A DNA stretch of 48,064 bases from Streptomyces poonensis. GTDB taxonomy: Bacteria; Actinomycetota; Actinomycetes; Streptomycetales; Streptomycetaceae. Of the stretch, positions 25,122-34,136 are shown one piece after another (the first letter of the stretch is position 1; the number at the start of each line of letters is the position of its first letter). The DNA lies in the NCBI RefSeq assembly GCF_014650915.1, contig NZ_BMVW01000028.1, positions 1-48,064 of the forward strand. Reading direction: 5' to 3'. The translations under genes and the position numbers were made by a program. The notes below the pieces were generated by a model, which did no database searches, was not told where the DNA came from, and saw only the letters and a list, made by a program, of their open reading frames with translations.

Positions 25122-26042
25122 TCAGGGCTCTGTGCTGTGCCCGTGCGAAGAACCGCCCAGCGCTTGAAGGCGCTCGATGATCTCGCGCCGCTGTTCTTCC
25201 TCGCGCTCAAGGACGGCGGCCAGGACGTCCAGGTCGCGGTGTGCCTCGATCGCGGTGCGCAGCACATGGGTGATGACGTCGGGCGGGAGTGCTTCGGCCT
25301 GGGTGGTGGAGGTGCCGGCGAACGAGCGGCGGTCGGTGGGCTTCGCCGGGGCGGTGGGCAGCTGGTGGTCGGCGATCTGCTGTTCGGTGACGGCCAGGCG
25401 CTCGAAGCCGATCCGGGTGTCGGGGACGTCGACGGCCGCGAAGGCGGTGACGTCCTCGGCGAGCGCGGAGAAGAGGTGGACTCCGCTTGGATCCCAGTCG
25501 GACACCACCAGGATGCGCACCGCGCGGTGTCCGCCGGTGGCGGCGCGCAGTGCGGCCCCGCGTTTGCCGGGCAGGCTGTTGAAGCCCGAGCCGGAGTAGA
25601 CCGGCACGCCGTAGGGGTCGGTGACGGCCGTCAGCTGTGGCACCATCCCCGCCGTCTCCGACCACACCTCCAGGCTCACCGGCTGCCCGGCCTGCCGATC
25701 CAGCCGGAAGTCGCGAGCGGCAGCGAGCAGCGTGCCGTGAAAGTGCACCGGGCCGTCGTAGGCGACCGGCACCACACTGATCTCGGTGTCGTCGCGCAGG
25801 GCCTGCCACGGGATGCGGCCGGAGCGCCGCGCCATGCCGAGGACTTCGACCAGCCGTTTGTAGGTGCGTTCCTCCTTGGCCAGGACGCCGTCGGACACCA
25901 GGGCGTACCAGCACTGCCGGATGGTGAGCGGCAGCTGGCCGGCGAAGCGGGCCAGCACCAGGTCGACCGCGGCCAGTAGCTCCCGTGTCGCCGGCCGCGG
26001 GCGCCAGCCGGGCTGGTAGCCGCGAGGGCGCTTGTCCGGCAT
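25122..26042 (-). CDS. TOPRIM protein, topoisomerase VI subunit A-like
   Basis: A 306-residue protein. ATG 26042 has GGGAGG 7 bases upstream. The N-terminal half (LAAVDLVLARFAGQLPLTIR, QCWYALVSDGVLAKEERTYK) has the winged-helix pattern with a Tyr, as in Spo11/TopoVI-A. The C-terminal part has a TOPRIM core: VRILVVSDWDPSGVHLFSAL, with the DxD-like acids. This makes a DNA-nicking or -binding enzyme possible, although TopoVI-B is not present. It is divergent from the DNA ligase gene, which suggests joint action in DNA break repair or end processing. Confidence 0.65.
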   Translation of the reverse strand: MPDKRPRGYQPGWRPRPATRELLAAVDLVLARFAGQLPLTIRQCWYALVSDGVLAKEERTYKRLVEVLGMARRSGRIPWQALRDDTEISVVPVAYDGPVHFHGTLLAAARDFRLDRQAGQPVSLEVWSETAGMVPQLTAVTDPYGVPVYSGSGFNSLPGKRGAALRAATGGHRAVRILVVSDWDPSGVHLFSALAEDVTAFAAVDVPDTRIGFERLAVTEQQIADHQLPTAPAKPTDRRSFAGTSTTQAEALPPDVITHVLRTAIEAHRDLDVLAAVLEREEEQRREIIERLQALGGSSHGHSTEP

Positions 26043-26169
26043 CCCCGGCCCTCCCCTCACCCCGGGCAGGACGTCAAGACCTCCCTTCCGAGGATGGCTC
26101 GCGGCCGCGGCGTCGGCCACTGCCCCGGATCACTCCGCTGGCGGGCGGCCCGGGTGGAAGGCATGGGCC

Positions 26170-27183
26170 GTGACCACCTGGACGTTGCCAGAACCCATGC
26201 TCGCCGCTCCTGTCGCCGATCCGGCCTTGCCGCCGGGGTGGGCCGGCGAACCGAAGTGGGACGGCTGGCGGGCCCTTGTCTCGGTGGAGGCCGGACGGAT
26301 CGTGCTGCGCTCGCGGCGGGGCACGGACCTGGCGCCGATGTTCCCGGACATCCGGTCCGGCAGCGGGCAGTTGCCGGACGCGACGGCGCTGGACGGCGAG
26401 ATCGTGGTGTGGGAGGCCGGACGGCTGGCATTCGAGCGACTGCAGAAACGGCTGCAGCGGCGCAGGGCCCAGGCGGCCCGGCTCGCCGCTGAGTGGCCCG
26501 CCCACTTCGTCGCCTTCGACCTGCTGCGCCTCGCGGGTACGGACACCACCCGGTGGCCCTACCGGCGGCGCCGCGCCGCCCTGGAGGATCTGTTCACCGA
26601 ACACGAGCTGGCGGCGCCGTGGGCGCTGTGTCCGTCGACCACCGACCCGGCGACCGTCCGCGAGTGGCTGACCTGGACGGCGGTCGGCATGGAAGGCATC
26701 GTCTTTAAACGGCTGGAGGGCCGTTACGAGCCAGCGGTGCGCAGGTGGCGCAAGTACAAGGTGCTTGAGACACACGACGCGATCGTCGGTGCAATCACCG
26801 GCCGGCTGGCCGCGCCCAGGACGCTGCTGCTGGGCCGCTTCGACACCAGCGGGCGCCTGCAGTACACCGGCCGCAGCACCAACCTGTCCCAGGCGGCCGG
26901 CCGTGCCCTCGCCGAACTCCTGGCCCCGGCCACCGGCACACACCCGTGGGCTGGCTGGACCTTCTCCGCTGGCTGGGGAACGAACGAGACCCTCAACGCA
27001 ACCCTGGTACGGCCCGACCTGGTCGTGGAGGTCGACGTCGACGTCGCCCGGGACAGCGCCGGCCGCTGGCGCCACCCCGCGCGCTGGCACCGCATTCGAG
27101 CGGAGTTGCATCCGATACAAGTGCCGAAGTTCGGCGAAGGGGACGAACCACCCGCTGACGGCAATCTGCACGAGCAGCCCTAG
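26170..27183 (+). CDS. ATP-dependent DNA ligase
   Basis: A 337-residue protein. Nucleotidyltransferase motifs are in order: I, EPKWDGWRALV with the AMP-accepting Lys; Ia, RSRRGTDLAPMFPDI; III, ALDGEIVVWEAG; IIIa, HFVAFDLLRLAG; IV, GMEGIVFKRLEGRYEP; V, RWRKYKV. A C-terminal OB-fold follows (LLLGRFDTSGRLQYTGRST). Length fits stand-alone LigC-type ligases. It seals nicks using ATP. GTG 26170 with GGAAGG 8 bases upstream is chosen; earlier codons in frame lack motif support. Divergent from the TOPRIM gene with about 127 bases between them, which probably holds both promoters. Confidence 0.88.
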   Translation: MTTWTLPEPMLAAPVADPALPPGWAGEPKWDGWRALVSVEAGRIVLRSRRGTDLAPMFPDIRSGSGQLPDATALDGEIVVWEAGRLAFERLQKRLQRRRAQAARLAAEWPAHFVAFDLLRLAGTDTTRWPYRRRRAALEDLFTEHELAAPWALCPSTTDPATVREWLTWTAVGMEGIVFKRLEGRYEPAVRRWRKYKVLETHDAIVGAITGRLAAPRTLLLGRFDTSGRLQYTGRSTNLSQAAGRALAELLAPATGTHPWAGWTFSAGWGTNETLNATLVRPDLVVEVDVDVARDSAGRWRHPARWHRIRAELHPIQVPKFGEGDEPPADGNLHEQP

Positions 27184-27341
27184 CCCTTGCGAGCTGGGGC
27201 GTTCCCAAGCCAGCAATGCAACGCCACGATGTTGCACTGGATGCAACACATGCAGGAGCGAGTCGACCTGCCGGGGCACGCGCGACTGGAACGCCTACCT
27301 CCTACATGACCAGGGACATCACGGGGCGGGTCGAAGGCCGT

Positions 27342-27713
27342 TCATTCTGCAGCCGCGACCAGCTCCGTAAGGTCGGCCTCGGCAGTCCCGGCCACAAAGC
27401 GAACGTCGAAGGTGTAGCCCTCATCGCAGAACACCAGGTCAAGGTTGGCGGGCGTCAGCTCGCGGAACACGGTCGCCAACCAGATCGCGTCCTCCTGCCA
27501 GACATCCATGTACAAGCAGGTGCCGTCCTCGTGCAGATACGCCTCACCCGGGCCGATCTCCGTCTCGAACTCCCACACGAGACTGCGTGCTGCGCTGCTG
27601 TGCGTCGAGTCGATCTCGACCTCAGACCACCGAGCGCAGATGGCTGCAGTCAGCGCGTCCCGATCGATGCACCATCCGCCCGCGTCACCCTCGACAACCA
27701 CCAAGAACGTCAC
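27342..27713 (-). CDS. hypothetical protein
   Basis: A 123-residue acidic protein starting with GTG 27713. It is strand-rich (SLVWEFETEIGPGEAYLHED, GTCLYMDVWQEDAIWLATVF, LDLVFCDEGYTFDVRFVAG) with helices at both ends. The pattern resembles small immunity or SitI-like proteins, but I cannot name the family. It stands alone between the ligase gene and the small genes at 27.9 kb. Confidence 0.6.
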   Translation of the reverse strand: MTFLVVVEGDAGGWCIDRDALTAAICARWSEVEIDSTHSSAARSLVWEFETEIGPGEAYLHEDGTCLYMDVWQEDAIWLATVFRELTPANLDLVFCDEGYTFDVRFVAGTAEADLTELVAAAE

Positions 27714-27884
27714 AGCAACGATCTATCAGACACCCGTGACAGGCGAATACCGCGCACTTCGAATACCTACCCGGTACCAGCAGCCCGCCCCGACCTCTCC
27801 CCCGACGCCGTTCCCCGCTTCGGTGACTGACCCGTGCCGCGCACCCGCCTGATCGGCACGCGCGTGCGCGGGGGCCTGGTGCCG

Positions 27885-28127
27885 CTACCAGGGTTCGGGA
27901 CCGGGGTGGTCGGAACGCATGCGGGCCTGGGCGGCGGCGAGATCGGCGACGACGGCCACGAGCTTCCAGCGCTCACCGTCCCAGCGCAGCACCGCGCGGG
28001 GCGCGTGGGGATCGCGGTGGGCGGCGCGGGGCGGGCCGGGGACGAGGGTGATGGCGCGCATCCGGCCGGGCTGGTAGGTGCGCTCAAGCAGTCTCCGCCC
28101 GAACTGCTCATCGCCCGTCCTGCTCAT
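27885..28127 (-). CDS. small hypothetical basic protein
   Basis: An 80-residue protein starting ATG 28127. It includes MRAITLVPGPPRAAHRDPHA and VLRWDGERWKLVAVVADLAA, ending MRSDHPGPEPW. The WxGERWxLVAVVADLAAA block suggests a small alpha/beta fold. It overlaps the end of the upstream EF-hand frame by 20 bases, so the two are probably co-translated. Function is unknown. Confidence 0.55.
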   Translation of the reverse strand: MSRTGDEQFGRRLLERTYQPGRMRAITLVPGPPRAAHRDPHAPRAVLRWDGERWKLVAVVADLAAAQARMRSDHPGPEPW

Positions 28128-28248
28128 CCTCGCCCTCGCCGTCTTCCTCGTCCTGGTCGTCGTCGGGGTCCTCGATGGGCAGCTGACCGAGGTTCTGGCG
28201 TTCCTCCTCGGTCAGCGCTCCGTTCTTGTCGGCGTCCTCACGCCCCAT
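28108..28248 (-). CDS. 46-residue acidic protein with one EF-hand loop
   Basis: A short frame from ATG 28248 to TGA 28108. It reads EDADKNGALTEEERQNLG then QLPIEDPDDDQDEEDGEGED. The segment DADKNGALTEEE matches the 12-residue EF-hand calcium loop DxDxNGxLxxxE. The rest is strongly acidic. It overlaps the start of the basic 80-residue protein downstream, so an acidic and a basic small protein are made together. There is no clear ribosome site. It may bind calcium or mask a basic partner. Confidence 0.5.
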   Translation of the reverse strand: MGREDADKNGALTEEERQNLGQLPIEDPDDDQDEEDGEGEDEQDGR

Positions 28249-28420
28249 ATCGGCAGTGTCCGGCACCTTTGAAGACCCGCCAAGAGCCGGTTTCTGCGTC
28301 CGTGCCGCACCTTGGCCATCCGGCCGGTTGTGGCTGTCCGCTGCATCAGGTGACTACTCGCTCGTTGCGCAGACACTCCTGTGGATCGGGCTCACCGTCA
28401 GCCGACTGGCACGTCCCCGC

Positions 28421-30532
28421 TCAGGTCGCGTGCAGGGCGTAGGCGAGGCCGTCGTTGATGCTGCCCTCCAGGCCCTTGCGGTAGGCCGTCTCGTACACGG
28501 CGTCGCCGCCGGCGTCGCGGGCCTGTCTCTCGGAAGCCCGGCGGGCGGCCACGAGTGCGGGGATGCCCAGTTGGTTTCGGCCCACGCTGTTCCACAGGCG
28601 CTGGGCGATGCCGAGCAGCCGGGCCGCCTGTTCTCCGCGGCCGTCGGCGGCCGCGACCGAGGCCAGCAGGTCCAGGGCCGTGGCCATGCCTGTGCTGTCG
28701 TGGAGCAGGGCCTTGCCCTCCAGGGCCGCGCGGGCGTGGGTGGCCGCCTCGTTGGGGTGGCCGAGTGCGAGGGCCGCCAGCGCCCGGACGTAGTCGGCCC
28801 AGGCCCGGGCCCACCGGTCGCCGCGCTGGACGCACTCCGCGCGCAGTGCGTCGGCCACCGCGGCGGCGGCCGCGAACTCCCCCAGCGCTACGTGGGCGAA
28901 GGCGCGGACCGGCCAGGCCAGGAAGCGTGCCCCGATGTATGCACGGCCGTGGTCTTGGGCGTACGGTGTCGCGTCGAACACCGTGGCGGCCTGCGCGTTT
29001 TCTCCGCACAGCACCAGGCGTGTGGCGGTGAGGTGGGCGGCGGCGATCAGCATGGCCGGGTCGGCGGTTGCTTCGGCGGTGGCCCGGAATTCCTTTCCCA
29101 GCCGGAGGACGGCGTCGGTGTCGCCCTGCGCGAGGGCGGTCGCGCCGCAGGCCCATACCGCCTTGCTGCGGACCGGGCTCGGCTCCGGGAAGCGGGCCAG
29201 GGCCCGGTCCAGGTAGTGGCGGCCCTCCCGGAGGAACCCGCAGGCGAGCCAGAAGAACCACAAGGAGGCGCCCAGTTCCAGCGCGGTGTGTCCGTCGCCC
29301 CGGGTCAGGCAGCGGTCCAGGGCGGCACGGAAGTTGGCGTGGTCGGTGGCCGTGCGCTGGTACCAGGCCGACTGGTCCGGGCCGACCCAGGCGGCATCGG
29401 CCTGCCGGGCGAAGGCCAGAAAGTGAGCGCAGTGGCGGCGGGCGGTGGCTTGGTCCTCGCCGAGTCCGGCCAGCCACTGTGCGCCGAACTCGCGCACCGT
29501 GTCCAGCATCGTGTAACGCGCCACACCGGCTCCTGCTGTCTGCCGCCGCAGCAGCGACCTGGCGGCCAAGCCGTCCAGCAGCCGGGGCACGTCCGCGGCC
29601 GCCAGCGGGCCGCCGGCGCACACATCCTGGGCCGCGTCCCGGTCGAAGCCGCCGGCGAAGACCGACAGCCTCGCCCACAACAGCCGCTCCAGCGGGGCGC
29701 ACAGCTCATGGCTCCAGCCGATGGTGGTGCGCAGTGCCTGATGCCGCGGCTCGCCCCCGCCGTCCTCGTCGGCGGTGAGCACCTCGAAGCGGGCCTGCAG
29801 GCGTTCGAGGAGTTGGTGCGGGGTCAGTTCGGGCAGCCGGGCCGCAGCCAGCTCGATGGCCAGCGGGATGCCCTCCAGGCGGGCGCAGACGTCCGTCACA
29901 GTCTTGCGGCCAGCATCGTCGGCGGCCAGCCCGGGCATGAGGTCAACGGTCCGGTGGAGGAACAGCGCGACCGCGCCGTCCCGGTCTCCGATGCCGCCCG
30001 CGTGGTCCGGCCCGGGCAGCGGCAGCGGAGGCACCGCCAGTACGCGTTCGGCCGGGCTGCCCAGGGGCTGGCGGCTGGTGGCCAGGATGCGCAGCCCGGG
30101 CGCCGCGGTCAGCAATTCCCCGGCCAGGTGGGCGCAGGGAACGGTGAGGTGTTCGCAGCAGTCCAGGAGGAGCAGCAGATGCTTGTCGGCCAGCCACTCG
30201 CTCACCACCTCGAGCGCCGGGCGGGTGGTCTGGTCCTCCAGCCGCAGCGCCTCCATGACCGTCAGGGCGAGCAGGTTGGTGTCGTGGTGCTCGGCCCGGG
30301 GCACCGGGGAGAGCTCCACCAGATGGACGCCGTCGGGGAAGGCGGCGCGCAGCCCGGCCGCGGCGCGCAGCGCCAGCCGGGTCTTGCCCACCCCGCCCAC
30401 CCCGGTCAGCGTCACCAGCCGGGCCTCCTCCAGGGTGCAGCCGATCTCTATCAGCTCGGCCCGGCGGCCCACGAAACTGGTCGTCTCCACCGGCACCTCC
30501 CCCGCCGGCCAGTCCGCCCGGAAGAACTCCAC
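28421..30532 (-). CDS. NB-ARC/AfsR-like ATPase regulator without HTH tail
   Basis: A 703-residue protein. GTG 30532 has GGGAGG 8 bases upstream. Order of parts: TTSFVGRRAELIEI (entry to the ATPase), Walker A GVGGVGKTRLALRA, Walker B LLLLLDCCEHLT, sensor LRILATSRQPLG, GIPLAIELAAARLPELTPHQ (GxP motif), then RTTIGWSHELCAPLERLLWA followed by a winged-helix and TPR-like helices to the end. This is the STAND ATPase core found in AfsR, LuxR-LAL and SARP-type regulators. No LuxR or other DNA-binding HTH follows; the protein ends in EGSINDGLAYALHAT. It may act through a partner. Confidence 0.8.
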   Translation of the reverse strand: MEFFRADWPAGEVPVETTSFVGRRAELIEIGCTLEEARLVTLTGVGGVGKTRLALRAAAGLRAAFPDGVHLVELSPVPRAEHHDTNLLALTVMEALRLEDQTTRPALEVVSEWLADKHLLLLLDCCEHLTVPCAHLAGELLTAAPGLRILATSRQPLGSPAERVLAVPPLPLPGPDHAGGIGDRDGAVALFLHRTVDLMPGLAADDAGRKTVTDVCARLEGIPLAIELAAARLPELTPHQLLERLQARFEVLTADEDGGGEPRHQALRTTIGWSHELCAPLERLLWARLSVFAGGFDRDAAQDVCAGGPLAAADVPRLLDGLAARSLLRRQTAGAGVARYTMLDTVREFGAQWLAGLGEDQATARRHCAHFLAFARQADAAWVGPDQSAWYQRTATDHANFRAALDRCLTRGDGHTALELGASLWFFWLACGFLREGRHYLDRALARFPEPSPVRSKAVWACGATALAQGDTDAVLRLGKEFRATAEATADPAMLIAAAHLTATRLVLCGENAQAATVFDATPYAQDHGRAYIGARFLAWPVRAFAHVALGEFAAAAAVADALRAECVQRGDRWARAWADYVRALAALALGHPNEAATHARAALEGKALLHDSTGMATALDLLASVAAADGRGEQAARLLGIAQRLWNSVGRNQLGIPALVAARRASERQARDAGGDAVYETAYRKGLEGSINDGLAYALHAT

Positions 30533-31096
30533 CCCGGCCGCCTCCCTCCACCTTTGCTCCGGCTCCCACCTCAGGCAGTGGGCCCTGCTGGCCCAGGGCA
30601 CCCAGCCTGGCCGGAAGGCACGGCGGAGCAGGCTGAATAGGCGAAAACCCCGCACCCGCGCACCGACAGGACAAGAATGAGAAGGACTGCCTCCGCTACG
30701 CGGGGCGGCCTTGGCCGCCCACGCCCGGGTACGCGGCGGCGCAGCACTCCGCGCCATGCCGCCGCACGACCGATACGGCCGGCAGAGCCTGCCGCGGATG
30801 CCGGCGAAGGACCCGGCACACCTTATGCATTGGTCCGACCTCGGCGGCGACAGAGCTTGCCCGCGGGACGAAGCGGAAGCGGTTGCGGCGCCACCCGTAC
30901 GCGATCGAGAGCAAGCCTCCCTGCCCGATGCGGGCCCGTGTGCCGTCCCTCCTGTTCCTGCCTCCCGGCGCTAGCACAACGACGGCACTGCTCGGGGCTC
31001 TTCACCCGAACCAGCCACGGAACGCCCACCCCGTGCGGAAAAGTGCCCGCCAGACTCCCCCGGTGAGGAGGGGCCTCCCGCCGACGAGGAGGCACG
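30533..31096. other. gap without a convincing gene
   Basis: It holds the promoter region of the STAND regulator and the start of the SpoIIE gene. Arg/Pro-rich plus-strand frames (30677-31066) lack ribosome sites and families. I see no repeat. Confidence 0.5.
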
Positions 31097-31800
31097 GTGC
31101 ACGCGGACCGCGGCCGACTGCTGCTGGCCCCCCACACCCCGGCCGCTCTCGCGCTGGCCGTGCGCACCCGCTCCGCCGTCGGCCCCGGCCAGATGGGCGG
31201 CGACCTGTACGACGCCCTCCTCACCCCCACCGGCCCGCGCCTGCTCATCGGCGACGTCAAGGGCCACGGCCCCACCGCCGCCCCGCTCGCCGCCGCGCTC
31301 CTGGCCGCCGCCCGCCCCATCGCCGCCACCGAACCCGACCCCCTCCGCCTGGCCCGCACCCTCGACGCCCGCATCCGCCCCCACCTGGGCCTGGAGGACT
31401 ACATCACCCTCCTCATAACGGACTTCCACCCCAGCGAGGTCCGCCTGGCCAACTGCGGGCACCCCCACCGGTGCGCATCACCCGATCCCGCCTGGACCCG
31501 CTCACCCCGTCCCGCCCCTCCCCGCCCCTCGGCCTGGGCCCCGCCCCCCGCCTCCAACGCATCCCCCTCCGCCCGGACCAGCGCCTGCTGCTCCACACCG
31601 ACGGCCTCACCGAAGCCCGCAACAGCCACGGCGCCTTCTTCCCCCTCGACGCCCGCGCCCGGGCCGCCATGTGGACACCCGATCTGGACCAAGCCCTCGA
31701 TCAACTTCTCGACCTGCTCCACCGGCACACCGCTCACACCACCACGGCCGACGACCTCACCCTGCTCCTGACCCAACCAGCCCCCATCACCCGCGCGTAG
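31097..31800 (+). pseudogene. SpoIIE phosphatase broken by a one-base deletion
   Basis: GTG 31097 follows AGGAGG by 4 bases. The frame reads TRSAVGPGQMGGDLYDALLT, LLIGDVKGHGPTAAPLAAAL and ITLLITDFHPSEVRLANCGH, the PP2C/SpoIIE core with GDVKGHG and the metal-binding acids. At about 31467 the match continues in another frame as PPLGLGPAPRLQRIPLRPDQ, RLLLHTDGLTEARNSHGAFF and TADDLTLLLTQ. Adding one C to the C tract there restores a full protein of about 234 residues. It would be a stand-alone phosphatase of the RsbU type. Decay or a sequencing error in a C run are both possible. Confidence 0.75.
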
Positions 31801-32036
31801 CTCCATATGGACTGTCACGACCCAACACCACGGCAGTCACTGGCCGCACCTTGTATGTACAGGGCTTCCAGAACAGGTTTTGACCGAGGGCAGGCCGATG
31901 GCGGAGGGCGCGGTGTGCGTCCCGGCACTCCGCATCCGGCATCCGGAAGCGGACACGAACCGTCGGCGGTCTGGGCTTCTTCTGGAAACGCGGCCCCTTG
32001 CTCGACCGCAGCGCCCGCTGACGAACGGACACGGAT

Positions 32037-32074
32037 TCCGGGCCCGGTCCTTTGACGAGAGGACCGGGCCCGGA
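32037..32074 (-). terminator. terminator downstream of the amber-containing gene
   Basis: A perfect 15-bp stem (TCCGGGCCCGGTCCT / AGGACCGGGCCCGGA) with an 8-base loop lies 19 bases beyond the TGA at 32093. Confidence 0.8.
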
Positions 32075-32092
32075 GCGCATGGTCAGCAGCGG

Positions 32093-32392
32093 TCAGGGTG
32101 TGTCGCCGGAGTAGTAGAAGCGGCACGCGACGCCGGGCCCCTGTGCCCGGGGTTCGCCGGGGCGCGGGTCGTACAGCGCCCGGCCGCCGGGCCACCGCCC
32201 CAGCTCGGTCATCAGCGCGACGCCGTCGTCTATCTCTTCCGGCCGCCAGCCCGTGATGTCGAGCAGCAGGCCGTCCAGCGGGCCGCCGACCAGCGCGGCG
32301 TACGTCTAGTGCGGCAGCGGGCCGGGGTGGGGATCGTCGTGGTCGCGGCCGTACACCCGGCCGCGCAGCAGCTGCTCGTCATCGGCGTTCAT
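32093..32392 (-). pseudogene. hypothetical protein with in-frame amber codon
   Basis: From ATG 32392 the frame reads MNADDEQLLRGRVYGRDHDD and PHPGPLPH, then TAG at 32306-32308, then in the same frame TYAALVGGPLDGLLLDITGW, RPEEIDDGVALMTELGRWPG and GVACRFYYSGDTP before TGA. The post-stop part has strong coding character and ends just before a good terminator, so the intact gene ran through. A CAG (Gln) to TAG change explains it. The family is a small Streptomyces protein of unknown function. Amber suppression cannot be excluded. Confidence 0.6.
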
Positions 32393-32445
32393 CCGACCAG
32401 CCTCGCAGCTACACCGACAACCACCCCGGCCTCCGAGCCCGCTGG

Positions 32446-33930
32446 CTACCGGCGGCGCCTGATGCCGAACCGGCCGCGGGGCTTCACCGCCGGCGCTTCG
32501 GCCGCCGCGCGTTCGGCTTCCTCCGCCTGGCGGCGCGCGGCGCGCGCAGCCTTCGCACGGTCGGCGGCCTCCTTCGCGCACGGCCCGCACAGCCGGTCCC
32601 ACTCGCCGGGCCACGAGGACTGCGTCGTCTCCTGCCAGCGTTCGTCGGTGAACTTCGTGCCGCACTCCGTGCACACCGGCCGCTGCGCTTCCCGGTGAGC
32701 GGCCTCGCGCTCCGCCTGACGCCGACGGGCCTCCCGAAGCTGGACCTTGTACAGCCGCTCGCCGTCGGGGTTGTCCAGGGCCTCGGACAGGGTCTGCCAA
32801 TCATCGCGCCCGAGCCTGCGCCACACCTTCCCCGCGGCCCCGGCCGGGTCGGCGGTGATGCGCTCCAGCTCGGTGACGACCACGGGCACCGCCTGGTGGT
32901 AGTCGACCGCCGTGTAGCTCTCTCCCCGGTGCGGGGTGCCCGCGAAGTAGGCGCGGGCGGCCTGCTCCAGACGCCGCATCCGGCTCTCGCGCTGCGCGGC
33001 GGTCGCCCCGGTGAACACGAACGCCACCGGCACGTACCCCTCGCGGCCCGTCGCCGGGTAGATCCGCGACCACAGCCGGAAGTCGTGCACCGCAGCACCC
33101 TGCCGCCGGGCCGCCTTCTCCTGGTTCGCGTCGGCCTTCGGCGCCAGGAGCTCGAACCAGTCGGTGTAGCGGCGCAGCTTGTCCACCAGGTCGTCGACGG
33201 GCTCGGTGACGCGGTCGACCTCCAGCAGCATCGCCGGCACTCCGGCATCCGGGGCGCGCATCGTCAGGTCGGCGTACTGGGTGTAGCCGTACGGGAGCTT
33301 GTGGGCGATCTCGGTCTGCCAGGACAGCGGCGTGCCGTACCCGGCACCGGTGAGCACGGCCGCGGTCGTCATGACGGCGGCGGCGTGTTCGTCGTAGCCG
33401 TCGTCCTTCACCGGCCGGCCCTCGGCGTCGAGCCGGAGCTTGCGCAGCGCGGAGATCCGCACCGTCTTCGGCAGCAGCAGCTTGGCTTCCTTGTGGCCCT
33501 GCTCGGTGAGCACCCACAGCTGGTGGCCCGACTCCAGTCGCGTCTCCACCCGGACCAGGCCCGAGTCCTTCAACGCGTTCAGGGTGTCCCTGGTGCACCG
33601 GTCGTGCCGGTCTGTGGGGCGCAACATCCGCCAGAGCTGATCGGCAGTAGCCCGCTGGAAGATTCCCAGAGCCCTCAGCACTTCCTTGCGTCGCACTCCG
33701 GTCGGCTTCCAGACCTGTGTCGTCCTAGGAGGGTTGTCGAACGCATCGCGGGGCTTTGACTTCCGGGGCTGACCTGCGGATACGCGCCGGGCGGGCGAAG
33801 TGGTCGTGGAGGGGGTGATGGAGGGGCCCGTGGATGGGGTCTGCGGGGCCTGGTCCAGGCCGTCCGCGGGCGCGGGGCCGGGCACGGTACGGAGGTCTTG
33901 GGTGGGGCGGGGTGTGTGGTCGGCGGGCAC
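32446..33930 (-). CDS. replication-relaxation family protein
   Basis: A 494-residue protein. After a disordered Pro-rich lead, residues about 80-160 form a winged helix (LRALGIFQRATADQLWRMLR, TRDTLNALKDSGLVRVETRL). The middle (DDGYDEHAAAVMTTAAVLTG, ADLTMRAPDAGVPAMLLEVD) is the replication-relaxation domain with a nuclease-like strand pattern. The C-terminus has a zinc ribbon (CTECGTKFTDERWQ...CGPCAK). This family is found on actinomycete plasmids and ICEs and is thought to act in replication or nicking. GTG 33930 follows GAGG by 5 bases; GTG 34026 would add 32 residues. It lies beside the iteron-like block. Confidence 0.8.
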   Translation of the reverse strand: MPADHTPRPTQDLRTVPGPAPADGLDQAPQTPSTGPSITPSTTTSPARRVSAGQPRKSKPRDAFDNPPRTTQVWKPTGVRRKEVLRALGIFQRATADQLWRMLRPTDRHDRCTRDTLNALKDSGLVRVETRLESGHQLWVLTEQGHKEAKLLLPKTVRISALRKLRLDAEGRPVKDDGYDEHAAAVMTTAAVLTGAGYGTPLSWQTEIAHKLPYGYTQYADLTMRAPDAGVPAMLLEVDRVTEPVDDLVDKLRRYTDWFELLAPKADANQEKAARRQGAAVHDFRLWSRIYPATGREGYVPVAFVFTGATAAQRESRMRRLEQAARAYFAGTPHRGESYTAVDYHQAVPVVVTELERITADPAGAAGKVWRRLGRDDWQTLSEALDNPDGERLYKVQLREARRRQAEREAAHREAQRPVCTECGTKFTDERWQETTQSSWPGEWDRLCGPCAKEAADRAKAARAARRQAEEAERAAAEAPAVKPRGRFGIRRRR

Positions 33931-34136
33931 GGTGTCCTCGGATTCCCCCGGCCTGTGTGCCGGGTCGGCAGTCGTCCGGCCCGCACGCGGATGTGCGCAC
34001 GGGCCGGGGCCACCGTGAGGAATCACCCCTTGTCCGCTGTCTGACGATCAGCGGCAACGGGTGTCCGGTTTCTCCTTGACCACCCTCATGTCGTGTGGGT
34101 TTGTCCGTGGCCGACGCCACACCGCCCGGCTGGAGC

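Noticed and set aside
28226..30640. Open frame of about 800 codons on the plus strand
   Set aside because: It is antisense to the STAND regulator, lacks a ribosome site, and its Gly/Gln/Arg-rich composition is what GC-rich antisense frames give.
30677..31066. 129-codon plus-strand frame
   Set aside because: Arg/Pro/Thr-rich composition, no ribosome site and no family.
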